From: a virus
Strand: one strand, 5' to 3'
Length of the DNA stretch: 39,150 nt
IMG/VR virus record: IMGVR_UViG_3300012929_000016
Coordinates: 1 to 39,150 of that record
The position numbers were made by a program, and so were the translations under genes. The number at the start of each line of letters is the position of its first letter. Positions within the stretch are counted from its first letter, which is position 1. Shown piece by piece: positions 21,947-29,284 of the stretch. The notes below the pieces were generated by a model. It did not search any database and had not been told where the DNA came from. It saw nothing but the letters and a program-made list of their open reading frames with translations.

Positions 21947-22318
21947 ATGCCACTCTCAGCACGATTGGTTACTGCGGGATTGTCTGCACTTCAAGCCCAG
22001 GCGATCCAAGGAACGGTCGCGGATACATTGACGGCCACGGGAACGAGTTCGCAAACCGCCTCATTTCCGTTGGCCGCGGATGTCAATCGCTTCACGACTG
22101 TGGCCGCCAATGCGGGAGCATTGCTGCCTCTGATGAATCCGGGAGATTCGATGACCGTCTTCAATAGTGGGGCGAATGCCTTGCTGTTGTTCCCTCCGGT
22201 CGGGGCCAAGATCAATGCCATTGCTACAAATGGAAGTTACTCGGTTGCTACAGCAACGCCCTATGTTGATGTGTATTGCATCAGTCCCTTGCAGTACATT
22301 GCTTCACAGTCCGCCTAA
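21947..22318 (+). CDS. Small head-fibre/decoration-like protein, 123 residues
   Basis: AAGGAG precedes ATG 21947 at ideal spacing. The protein is beta-rich, low in charge and Ala/Thr/Ser-rich (GTVADTLTATGTSSQTASFP, NPGDSMTVFNSGANALLLFPPVGAKINA). This resembles small head-decoration proteins of several tailed phages. It ends before a strong hairpin at 22326-22350. Confidence 0.65.
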   Translation: MPLSARLVTAGLSALQAQAIQGTVADTLTATGTSSQTASFPLAADVNRFTTVAANAGALLPLMNPGDSMTVFNSGANALLLFPPVGAKINAIATNGSYSVATATPYVDVYCISPLQYIASQSA

Positions 22319-22325
22319 CTCTCAT

Positions 22326-22350
22326 GGCCGGTAGGAAAACCCTGCCGGCC
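22326..22350 (+). terminator. Strong hairpin after the capsid/decoration genes
   Basis: GGCCGGTAGG (22326-22335) pairs with CCTGCCGGCC (22341-22350), 10 base pairs with one T-G wobble and a 5-base AAAAC loop. It is followed by CTTTCC, a poor T-tract. It could partly terminate late transcription or protect the coat-protein message, reducing expression of downstream genes. Confidence 0.5.
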
Positions 22351-22373
22351 CTTTCCTCAGGAGAAAACCTCCC

Positions 22374-23012
22374 ATGTCGATGATTCCTTCCGTCATGGAC
22401 AAACGTCCGCCCTTCGTGCAATTCCGTGATCAGGAATATGGGATCAACCGCGAGGCCTCTGAAGCCGCCGGCCGTCCGGTTCCCGCCATGGTGACCATGG
22501 TCTGCATCACCCCGCATGGTTCCAAGGATGAGTTCGTGAAGCCTGCTGAGGAATGGTTGGCACAGACCAAAGCCAAAGCGCTCAAGGGTGATTATCCGGT
22601 GGAGTGGTACAACCATTTCGACCTGCAGTTCAGCGAATGGAAGAAGGGCAATGAACTTCCGCGGGAAGGAACCCCAGTGCAGACTTGGCAGGCGGTGAGC
22701 AATGAGCAGCGCAGCCGATTGAAAGCGGTCGGTATCCCCACGGTCGAAGATCTGGCGCAATACCCGGATGGCAGTTTGGGGCAGATCGGTCTCGATGGCC
22801 GGTATCTGCGGGATCTGGCTCGAGGCTGGATCGCCGAAGGTAAGGACAAGGGGATCAATGCCAAGGCACTCGCGGATGCCAATGTGAAGATCATGGATCT
22901 CGAGGCGGATAAGGAGCGTATGCAAATCCGTTTGCAGAAGCTCGAGGAACGGCTGCTCGATGAGCCGGTGAAGCGTGGGCCAGGTCGGCCGCGGCGTGAA
23001 GAGGCAGCATAG
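22374..23012 (+). CDS. Virion-associated protein with AT-hook-like tail, 212 residues
   Basis: AGGAG lies upstream of the ATG. The middle (FVKPAEEWLAQTKAKALKGD and WYNHFDLQFSEWKKGNELP) and the segment RLKAVGIPTVEDLAQYPDG are soluble alpha-rich. The C-terminal third is a coiled coil (IMDLEADKERMQIRLQKLEE), followed by KRGPGRPRREEAA, which contains the GRP core of an AT-hook DNA-binding motif. A DNA-contacting internal or connector-region protein is possible. The gene ends in TAG at 23010-23012, and the same frame continues without a further stop into the next gene. Confidence 0.65.
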   Translation: MSMIPSVMDKRPPFVQFRDQEYGINREASEAAGRPVPAMVTMVCITPHGSKDEFVKPAEEWLAQTKAKALKGDYPVEWYNHFDLQFSEWKKGNELPREGTPVQTWQAVSNEQRSRLKAVGIPTVEDLAQYPDGSLGQIGLDGRYLRDLARGWIAEGKDKGINAKALADANVKIMDLEADKERMQIRLQKLEERLLDEPVKRGPGRPRREEAA

Positions 23013-23024
23013 GGGTTTGCTGCT

Positions 23025-23729
23025 ATCAGTCTACTCACGATCACGCAGAGTCTGACGACCAAGGTCCTGTCGTCCAAGCCGACTGTGGCTGCGGCTTCTG
23101 CGGATCCGAAGATCCTGCAGGCGATCGAGTATATCAATGAGGCGGGTCAGGAACTTGGCTCCCGTCATACCTGGCAAGCACTGACGAGCGAGGCCACCTT
23201 CACGACGGTCGCGACCGAAGTGCAGGGAACGATTCAGGCACTCGCGGGCAGTGGATTCAGTTTCATCATCACGGAATCGATGTGGAACCGCACCCAGCGC
23301 CGGCCACTCTTTGGGCCAAAATCCCCATCTGAATGGCAGAATCTCAAAGCCCGCTTTAGCTCAGGTCCCTGGATTGCCTATCGGATCCGCGGCAATCAAT
23401 TGCTGTTCTTTCCTGTGCCGCCTGTGGGCCACGCTGTCTATTTCGAGTGGTGTACGAAGTTCTGGGCGACCGATAGTACTGGGGTTACACCTAAGAGCAG
23501 TTTCACCGTCGATACGGATGTGGCGCTTCTGGATGAGCGTGTCATCACTCTGGATGCGCTGTGGCGGTTCAAACGCGCGAACAAACTGTCCTACGATGAG
23601 GACTATCAGAAGGCACAGGATGCCATCAATGATTTGATTACCCGCGATGGCAGCAAGCCACGCTTGAACCTACAAGGACCTCCAGCAGAGTTCGGGCCCG
23701 GGATTTTCGTTTCCGCCGGGAACTGGTAA
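23025..23729 (+). CDS. Head-tail connector/adaptor-like protein with non-canonical start
   Basis: The homologous beginning of this podovirus family is usually M-S-L-L-T-I/L; here the sequence reads ATC AGT CTA CTC ACG ATC (ISLLTI) with AGGGG nine bases before the ATC. The first ATG/GTG/TTG in frame is a GTG at 23085, which would remove the conserved N-terminus and has no ribosome site. From ATC 23025 the protein has 234 residues: PKILQAIEYINEAGQELGSRHTW then FRIRGN-type beta segments and LDALWRFKRANKLSYDEDYQ. It probably joins the portal to the tail. Start at ATC, readthrough of the TAG at 23010, or a sequence error are the three options. Confidence 0.7.
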   Translation: MSLLTITQSLTTKVLSSKPTVAAASADPKILQAIEYINEAGQELGSRHTWQALTSEATFTTVATEVQGTIQALAGSGFSFIITESMWNRTQRRPLFGPKSPSEWQNLKARFSSGPWIAYRIRGNQLLFFPVPPVGHAVYFEWCTKFWATDSTGVTPKSSFTVDTDVALLDERVITLDALWRFKRANKLSYDEDYQKAQDAINDLITRDGSKPRLNLQGPPAEFGPGIFVSAGNW

Positions 23730-25286
23730 ATGGCTTTCGGTCGCTCCCGCCGCCGGTCCCTTCCTCAACAGGATGTTGAACCAATCACGGTATCGGTTCC
23801 GGCCCCGATCGGCGGAATCAACGCGCGTGATGCTTTGGCTGCCATGCCATCCACCGATGCCATTACTTCGTCCAACTGGTTTGGTACCCCATCGTATGTC
23901 GCTTTTCGCAATGGCAAACAGCAATGGTCCACAGGTCTGCCGGGTGCGGTTGAGACAATCATGGCCTACAACGGCCTCATCAGTCGCAAACTCTTTGGTG
24001 TCAGTGGAAATTCGATCTATGACATTACGGTTCAAGGGGCTGTAGGTGCTGCGCTAGTCACCGCTTTGAGCAATTCCCGCTTGCAACATCAGATGTTCAA
24101 TGCGGGTGGAGGGAATGTTCTGATCTGGGCCAATGGGGCAGTTCAGCCCCAGTTCTACAATGGAACTGTGTGGGCGGCGACGACCATCTCAGGCAGTGGA
24201 CTGACACCGTCCAATCTGATCACAGCGACCGTCTTTAAGCAGCGGATGTTCTACATCGAGAACAACTCGATGAACGTCTGGTATTCGGCGACGACAGCTT
24301 TTCAAGGAGTGTTAACGCAGATCCCGTTAGGCCAACTCTTCAAGAAGGGCGGCATCCTGATGCAGATGGCCACCTGGACCATCGACAACGTCTCGGGTAT
24401 TGATGACTACGCTGTCTTCATCACCAGCGAAGGGGAAGTTGCGATCTATCAGGGATATGACCCCGCCCAAATCAGTACCTGGAGCCTGGTGGGTATTTTC
24501 AACATTGGAAGGCCCATCGGACGTCGGTGTTATACGAAGTATGCCTCCGATATCATCGTGATCACGGCGGATGGCCTGACGCCGCTGTCCAAGGCGATGC
24601 TGACCGATCGCACACAAGAGGATGCACAGCTTACCTACAAGATCATCAACGCCATCAATAATGATGTGCAGAGCTTCAATGCCAACTTCGGCTGGCAGGT
24701 CATCGATTATCCGCTGGGAAACAAGCTCATTTTGAATGTGCCCGATACGACCAATACCCTCATGCATCAGTGGGTGATGAATTCGGTGGCGAAGTCGTGG
24801 TGGCAGTTCAATAACTGGAATGCCAATTGTTGGGAGCTACAGCAGGATGCGTTGTATTACGGAGAAAACACCAAAGTGTTTCTGGCCGATGTGGGCACGA
24901 ACGATGCCGGAAACGCCATCACGGTCGATTGCAAACCGGCTTTTTCCTATTTTGATCTGCCGGGGAAACTCAAGAATTTCATGATGGCGCGGCCGATCTT
25001 CCAGGCCAATGCCAACATTGCACCTCAGATCACATTGAATGTGGATTTCAATGATGTGATAAACCCTGCTCCTCCCTTCATCTCAGGAGGCTTGGCGCCC
25101 TGGGATACGAGTCCATGGGATGTGACTCCGTGGGGAGATTCGAGTCCGTCCATCAGCATCAAGAATTGGCAAGGTATTGTGGGGTTGGGCTATGTCGCAA
25201 GCGCTCGTATCAGTCAACAGGTCTCGGGTGTCATCGCTCAATGGTTCGCAACCGATTTCCTCTTTGAAGAAGGAGGGCCCCTCTAA
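23730..25286 (+). CDS. Tail hub/stabilisation protein, 518 residues
   Basis: Starts right after the connector gene. PITVSVPAPIGGINARDALAAM at about residues 18-39 is the typical opening of podovirus tail proteins that close the DNA channel (compare P22 gp10-type). The body has repeating Gly-Asn-x-Leu/Ile blades (NGLISRKLFGVSGNSIYD, GGNVLIWANGAVQPQFYNG, VFKQRMFYIENNSMNVWYS) suggesting a beta-propeller. Trp-rich repeats near the end (APWDTSPWDVTPWGD) are notable. The function is inferred from the fold and gene order. Confidence 0.7.
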   Translation: MAFGRSRRRSLPQQDVEPITVSVPAPIGGINARDALAAMPSTDAITSSNWFGTPSYVAFRNGKQQWSTGLPGAVETIMAYNGLISRKLFGVSGNSIYDITVQGAVGAALVTALSNSRLQHQMFNAGGGNVLIWANGAVQPQFYNGTVWAATTISGSGLTPSNLITATVFKQRMFYIENNSMNVWYSATTAFQGVLTQIPLGQLFKKGGILMQMATWTIDNVSGIDDYAVFITSEGEVAIYQGYDPAQISTWSLVGIFNIGRPIGRRCYTKYASDIIVITADGLTPLSKAMLTDRTQEDAQLTYKIINAINNDVQSFNANFGWQVIDYPLGNKLILNVPDTTNTLMHQWVMNSVAKSWWQFNNWNANCWELQQDALYYGENTKVFLADVGTNDAGNAITVDCKPAFSYFDLPGKLKNFMMARPIFQANANIAPQITLNVDFNDVINPAPPFISGGLAPWDTSPWDVTPWGDSSPSISIKNWQGIVGLGYVASARISQQVSGVIAQWFATDFLFEEGGPL

Positions 25287-25290
25287 GCGT

Positions 25291-25713
25291 TTGGTATTTG
25301 GTGAAGATCAGCGTGTCGCGCAATGGGCAGCTGACCGTTCAGCGCATGGCAATATCTGGGATGGGAAGTTTTTGGCGATCGGGTTGGAACACAATGGGAA
25401 GTTGATCGCGGCTCTCGGGTATACCGAATATCTAGCCGGCGGGAGTGTGCGCGGCCATATCAGCGCCATAGAGGGCAAACACTGGATGACCAAATCCTTT
25501 TTGCGAATCATGTTCATCTATCCGTTCTTGCAACTGAAGGTCCAACGGTTCAACGCGCTAATTCCGGCCCAAAACAAGGCCGTGAAGCGATTCGTGGAAC
25601 ACTTGGGCTTTACCCATGAATCGACCATGGAGCGTGCACTGGCGAATGACGATGTATTGGTCTATCGGATGTTCGTCGAAGATCCGGCTTGGAAACGATG
25701 GGTGATGATATGA
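25291..25713 (+). CDS. GNAT-like acetyltransferase-fold protein
   Basis: 140 residues if it starts at the TTG 25291 (reading MVFGEDQRVAQWAADRS), four bases after the previous stop; AGGAGG is 14 bases upstream. The frame is open further upstream but there overlaps the tail gene. The pattern LAIGLEHNGKLIAALGYTEY, then QLKVQRFNALIPAQNKAVKRFVEHLGFTHE and TMERALANDDVLVYRM is a GNAT fold. The RFVEHLGF region resembles the acetyl-CoA site. Such genes occur among podovirus structural genes, where their substrate is unknown; a structural use of the fold is also possible. Confidence 0.7.
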   Translation: MVFGEDQRVAQWAADRSAHGNIWDGKFLAIGLEHNGKLIAALGYTEYLAGGSVRGHISAIEGKHWMTKSFLRIMFIYPFLQLKVQRFNALIPAQNKAVKRFVEHLGFTHESTMERALANDDVLVYRMFVEDPAWKRWVMI

Positions 25714-26714
25714 GTGATTCTCCCAGTGCACCGACGCCGGTGGATCCATATGCCCAGGCAGGAGCCCAATATGGATTGTCTACCGGAACCGCGCTATTCA
25801 ATGCAGGGTTGAACCGAACCAACCAGGTGAACCCCTTGGGTAGTTCAACTTGGAGTACGAGCTATCCGAATGGAACAGGAGGTTCGGCTGGAGGAATGGG
25901 GCCAATTGGCGGATCGGGATTACCGGTATCTGCTCCCGCAACGCCTGTTGCTCCAGCACCTGTCCAAGGCGGTGCCAGCGGGGGTGGTATTCCCTCATTG
26001 TCCGGCCATGATCTACGCACAGGTGGATATGGGGGATATGGTTTGGGCGGTCCCTCACAAGCAGCGCCCAGTTATGGCGGGGTTCCGAGCTATGGAGGCT
26101 TACCTACTGGCGGTCCCACTGGCGGGGCACCGACTTATACGCAGACCACGCAGCTGGCCCCACAGTTCCAAGATGTGCTCAACAAGCCGATTGATACCAC
26201 AGGATTGGCTGGCATGCCGGGCGGCCCGAGTACCACTCAGGACCTGCAGAACACCCAAGATGCGCTCTATCAGAAACAGATGCAGTATCTGGCGCCTGAG
26301 CAGAAATTGGCCAGTGAGCAGATGGATTCAAAGTTGGCAAACATGGGCGCGACCTATGGTTCACCGGCTTGGAATAATGAGCAGGATCGCTTGTCTCGTG
26401 AGCAGCAGGCCCAAACTTCAGATGCGCGCACGCAGGCGATTACCGGTGCGGGTGCTGAACAATCGCGGCTCTTTGGCTTGGGTGGTCAGAGTCTACAGAA
26501 CCAACTGGCTATCAGAAATGCGCCGATCAGTGAATATGCCGCTCTATCGGGTACGGGAAGTCCTTCAGCCTCAGCCTTGACGCCGGATATTTCAGGTGCT
26601 TTTGGTCAGCAGTATCAGGGGCAATTGGCCGGCTATAATGCGGGGGTTGCGAGTAACAATCAGACCGAGAGCACGATCGGATCGTTGGCGGCCATGGCCG
26701 CGATCTACTTCTAA
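25710..26714 (+). CDS. Virion protein with Gly/Pro/Tyr-rich region, 334 residues
   Basis: The ATG overlaps the GNAT stop (ATGA). The start DSPSAPTPVDPYAQAGAQYG then AGLNRTNQVNPLGSSTWSTS is a recurrent opening of podovirus structural proteins sometimes annotated as tail or internal proteins. Residues about 60-150 are Gly/Pro/Ser/Tyr-rich (RTGGYGGYGLGG, PSYGGVPSYGGLPTGG), disordered. The C-terminal half is helical and Gln-rich. It is probably an internal or tail-tip virion component. Confidence 0.7.
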   Translation: MSDSPSAPTPVDPYAQAGAQYGLSTGTALFNAGLNRTNQVNPLGSSTWSTSYPNGTGGSAGGMGPIGGSGLPVSAPATPVAPAPVQGGASGGGIPSLSGHDLRTGGYGGYGLGGPSQAAPSYGGVPSYGGLPTGGPTGGAPTYTQTTQLAPQFQDVLNKPIDTTGLAGMPGGPSTTQDLQNTQDALYQKQMQYLAPEQKLASEQMDSKLANMGATYGSPAWNNEQDRLSREQQAQTSDARTQAITGAGAEQSRLFGLGGQSLQNQLAIRNAPISEYAALSGTGSPSASALTPDISGAFGQQYQGQLAGYNAGVASNNQTESTIGSLAAMAAIYF

Positions 26715-27409
26715 TGAAGACCATATTGCAATTCAGCGGCGGCAAAGACAGTTTGGCATGTCTATATTTGCTGCAACCCCGATGGGATGAGATCACGGTC
26801 ATGTGGTGCAATTCCGGGGCGGCATTTCCGGAAACGCTCGAGCAAATGGCCGCAATCAAGGCTCTTGTGCCGCATTTCGTCGAGATTCACGGACAGCAGT
26901 CGATTGGGATCGAGGGCTATCCGGCGGATGTGGTGCCGGTCGCGGCGACCTTCTATGGCCATCAGTTTGAAGGGACGGACGGATTTCGGTTTCAGTCCCG
27001 TTATCATTGTTGTGCGGCCGCTTTGTGGACACCGACCTTGCAAGCCCTTCGTCAGTTGGGGGCTACGCACATCATCCGGGGTGAGAAGAATAGCGATCAG
27101 AAAAAAAGCGGCTTACGCAGTGGAGTGGTGGTGGATGGCATCACCTACGAATTCCCATTGGCCGACTGGTCCGATGCGGATGTAATGGCCTATCTGAATG
27201 AGAAAGGGATCGCATTACCAGCCAACTATCGGTATATGAACACGGGGTTGGACTGTTGGAATTGTACCGCCTATCTCGATGAGAATGCCGGCCGGATGGA
27301 GTACATGCGAGCCTTCCATCCACAAAAGGCAGAAACCGTCAGTGCCATCTTGAGAGAGCTGTTCGACCGAATTCACCAGGACACACAGTCCTTACGAGAA
27401 CTTCTATGA
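26714..27409 (+). CDS. PP-loop ATP pyrophosphatase, PAPS/APS-reductase-like, with Fe-S cysteine pattern
   Basis: 231 residues. SGGKDS at 8-13 is the PP-loop that binds the phosphates of ATP or PAPS. Cys99-Cys100 and C181-x2-C184 give CC-x80-CxxC, the spacing of the [4Fe-4S] ligands in APS reductases. ADWSDADVMAYL (150-161) is the usual conserved helix. The C-terminal catalytic Cys of reductases (in an E-C-G-x-H tail) is missing: no Cys follows 184. A nucleotide- or DNA-modification role, in the manner of DndC-type enzymes, is therefore as likely as sulphate reduction. It lies between virion genes with TAATG and ATGA overlaps. Confidence 0.85.
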   Translation: MKTILQFSGGKDSLACLYLLQPRWDEITVMWCNSGAAFPETLEQMAAIKALVPHFVEIHGQQSIGIEGYPADVVPVAATFYGHQFEGTDGFRFQSRYHCCAAALWTPTLQALRQLGATHIIRGEKNSDQKKSGLRSGVVVDGITYEFPLADWSDADVMAYLNEKGIALPANYRYMNTGLDCWNCTAYLDENAGRMEYMRAFHPQKAETVSAILRELFDRIHQDTQSLRELL

Positions 27410-27675
27410 GCGCAGATCCGCAAATGATGGCCCAAATGTTGGCCTCTCAGCTGGGAGGGCAGCAACCTCAATCCGTCGGTGGAATGCAGGGCCAGACGCC
27501 GCCGATCGGTGCAGCCGCACAGATGGCGCAGAAGATCATGCTCATGCGCGCATTGCAGCAGGGACAGCCACCGCAACAATCCAGAATGCCACCTCAGCCG
27601 AACATGATGGGTGGAATTGCAGCCCAGCCACAGGCGATGCAGCAAATGCAGACCCCGGGAGGCGTCAATGCCTGA
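27406..27675 (+). CDS. Gln/Met/Pro-rich hypothetical protein, 89 residues
   Basis: Begins MSADPQMMAQMLASQLGGQQ. About one third of residues are Gln, Met or Pro (MMAQML, QGQPPQQSRMPPQPNMMGG, MQQMQTPGG), so it is low-complexity and likely flexible. Similar short Met/Gln-rich proteins lie next to ejection-protein genes in podophages, and a role as an internal virion or assembly protein is suggested by location. It overlaps the PP-loop gene by four bases and the next gene by eight. Confidence 0.6.
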   Translation: MSADPQMMAQMLASQLGGQQPQSVGGMQGQTPPIGAAAQMAQKIMLMRALQQGQPPQQSRMPPQPNMMGGIAAQPQAMQQMQTPGGVNA

Positions 27676-29284
27676 CCCGGGCATTCAGCCCCCTTATCTA
27701 GATCCAGGCCAGTACCCGGCCTACATCGATCTGCAGCGTAAGCAGATGCTGGCGCAGGCGCTCATGCAAAATGCGCAGCAATCGACACAAACGCCGGCTG
27801 AATGGAATTCAATGCGGGTCGTGCCGAAGCGCTCGGCGCTGTCGAATGTCGCGACTCTGGTATCGGGATTGATGGCAGGCAAGGCACAGAATGCATCCCT
27901 TGGAGCTCAACAGCAGTACTTCCAAGGCTTGATGGGAGGCGCACCCACCGCTCCTCCAGCAGCCGCGCCACCGACTGCTCCGTCAGTTCCGGGCGTACTA
28001 CCCCCCAATGGCGTTGCCGGCTCCCAAGGGCCTCCAGGACCCGCTCCAGCGCCTGTAGCTCCTACAGGCCTATTGCCGCCTCAACAAGCGCCCAATCCGA
28101 TGATTCCGGAAGGCATGTCCAAAGCGCAGGCCAATCAGCTCATCGCCATGATGGGCCCGGAGAAGTACGCCGAGAACTTCGTCGCCCCGCAGTACAAACC
28201 GACCGAAATGCAATCGATGCTGCGCGCCGCTGGGATCGATCCGAATTCAGCGTTGGGTCATCAGATCCTGCAGCAGACGGTGGGTAAGGCGAACTACATT
28301 GCTCCCATCGAGCAGCGGCCCGGCGCGATCGAGCGCGATCCGCTCACCAATGCGGTCATCGGCCAGAATCCATCTGCGCCGACCGGCGGCGTCAATTTCT
28401 ATGACAAGGGCGGGAATCTCACCGGTCAGGGCTTGGCACCGGGAGCGGCCGCGACCATTTCAGGCTCATCAGCTGCGGAGACGGCCGGCAAGGTATCCCA
28501 AACTCCTCTTGAGGCGGGGGTAGATGCGCAGGGACGCAAAGTCTATGAGTTCCCCACCCCGCCCACGTTGGCGCCTGGCGGGGCACAGGCGGGTGCTACG
28601 GGTGTTTCCGGCGCTTCAGGAACAGGTCAGACGGCCAGTGCGGCGACCATTCAGGCGCAGAAGACTGGCGCGGAGGCAGGGCAGCACTATGCAGGGGAGT
28701 TGAGCAAAAATGCGGCCGGTGCGACGGAAGTTCGTCGATCCCTGGCTGAATTGACCAGCCTTGCGAAGACGGCGCCGCCCTCGGCCTTGAACGAAGGCAA
28801 GATGAAGACCGGCTCCATGATGATTGCCGCGGGAGTCGATCCGGCGACCGTTTCTCGATGGTTGGGTGTGGATATCGGCGCCTTGCAAGCGGCGCAGAAA
28901 CAAACGGCTACATTGGCCGTGAATACCATCCATAGTATGACCAGTCGAGGGACCAACTTCGATCTGGATACTTTTATGCGCAACAATCCTAACTTGGGCA
29001 TGTCGGATCCGACTGCGTTCAAACGGGTTGCGCAGTATATGGATAACAAAGCCAAGCAGGAAATCGCCAAACAAAAGGATTTTGCCCAATGGAAAGTGGG
29101 TAAGTCACCCGATGAGTGGGAAACCGGTCATACCGCGCACTGGCTCGATCAGCAGAATCAAGCGATCGAGGCGGGAGCCTCGAATTCAACACCCAAGGGG
29201 CCACCAAAGCCCGGTGTTGTCGAAGGTGGTTACCGGTTCAAGGGTGGCGATCCTGGCAAGCCTGAGAGTTGGGAAAAGCAGTGA
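27668..29284 (+). CDS. Internal virion / DNA-ejection protein, 538 residues
   Basis: The first 60 residues are helical (YIDLQRKQMLAQALMQNAQQ) as in ejection proteins that cross the cell envelope. A Pro/Ala-rich linker (residues about 95-160) leads to a helical Ala/Gly-rich region (AAETAGKVSQTPLEAG, QKTGAEAGQHYAGELSKNAAG) and a charged C-terminal part (FMRNNPNLGMSDPTAFKRVA). No lysozyme motif is visible. Position before the PWEQYA protein supports an ejection role. The ATG at 27668 overlaps the previous gene by eight bases. Confidence 0.65.
   Translation: MPDPGIQPPYLDPGQYPAYIDLQRKQMLAQALMQNAQQSTQTPAEWNSMRVVPKRSALSNVATLVSGLMAGKAQNASLGAQQQYFQGLMGGAPTAPPAAAPPTAPSVPGVLPPNGVAGSQGPPGPAPAPVAPTGLLPPQQAPNPMIPEGMSKAQANQLIAMMGPEKYAENFVAPQYKPTEMQSMLRAAGIDPNSALGHQILQQTVGKANYIAPIEQRPGAIERDPLTNAVIGQNPSAPTGGVNFYDKGGNLTGQGLAPGAAATISGSSAAETAGKVSQTPLEAGVDAQGRKVYEFPTPPTLAPGGAQAGATGVSGASGTGQTASAATIQAQKTGAEAGQHYAGELSKNAAGATEVRRSLAELTSLAKTAPPSALNEGKMKTGSMMIAAGVDPATVSRWLGVDIGALQAAQKQTATLAVNTIHSMTSRGTNFDLDTFMRNNPNLGMSDPTAFKRVAQYMDNKAKQEIAKQKDFAQWKVGKSPDEWETGHTAHWLDQQNQAIEAGASNSTPKGPPKPGVVEGGYRFKGGDPGKPESWEKQ

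Noticed and set aside
25177-25290. Upstream extension of the GNAT-like gene
   Set aside because: The extra 38 codons lie inside the tail hub gene in another frame and do not resemble the family; the conserved start is at 25291.
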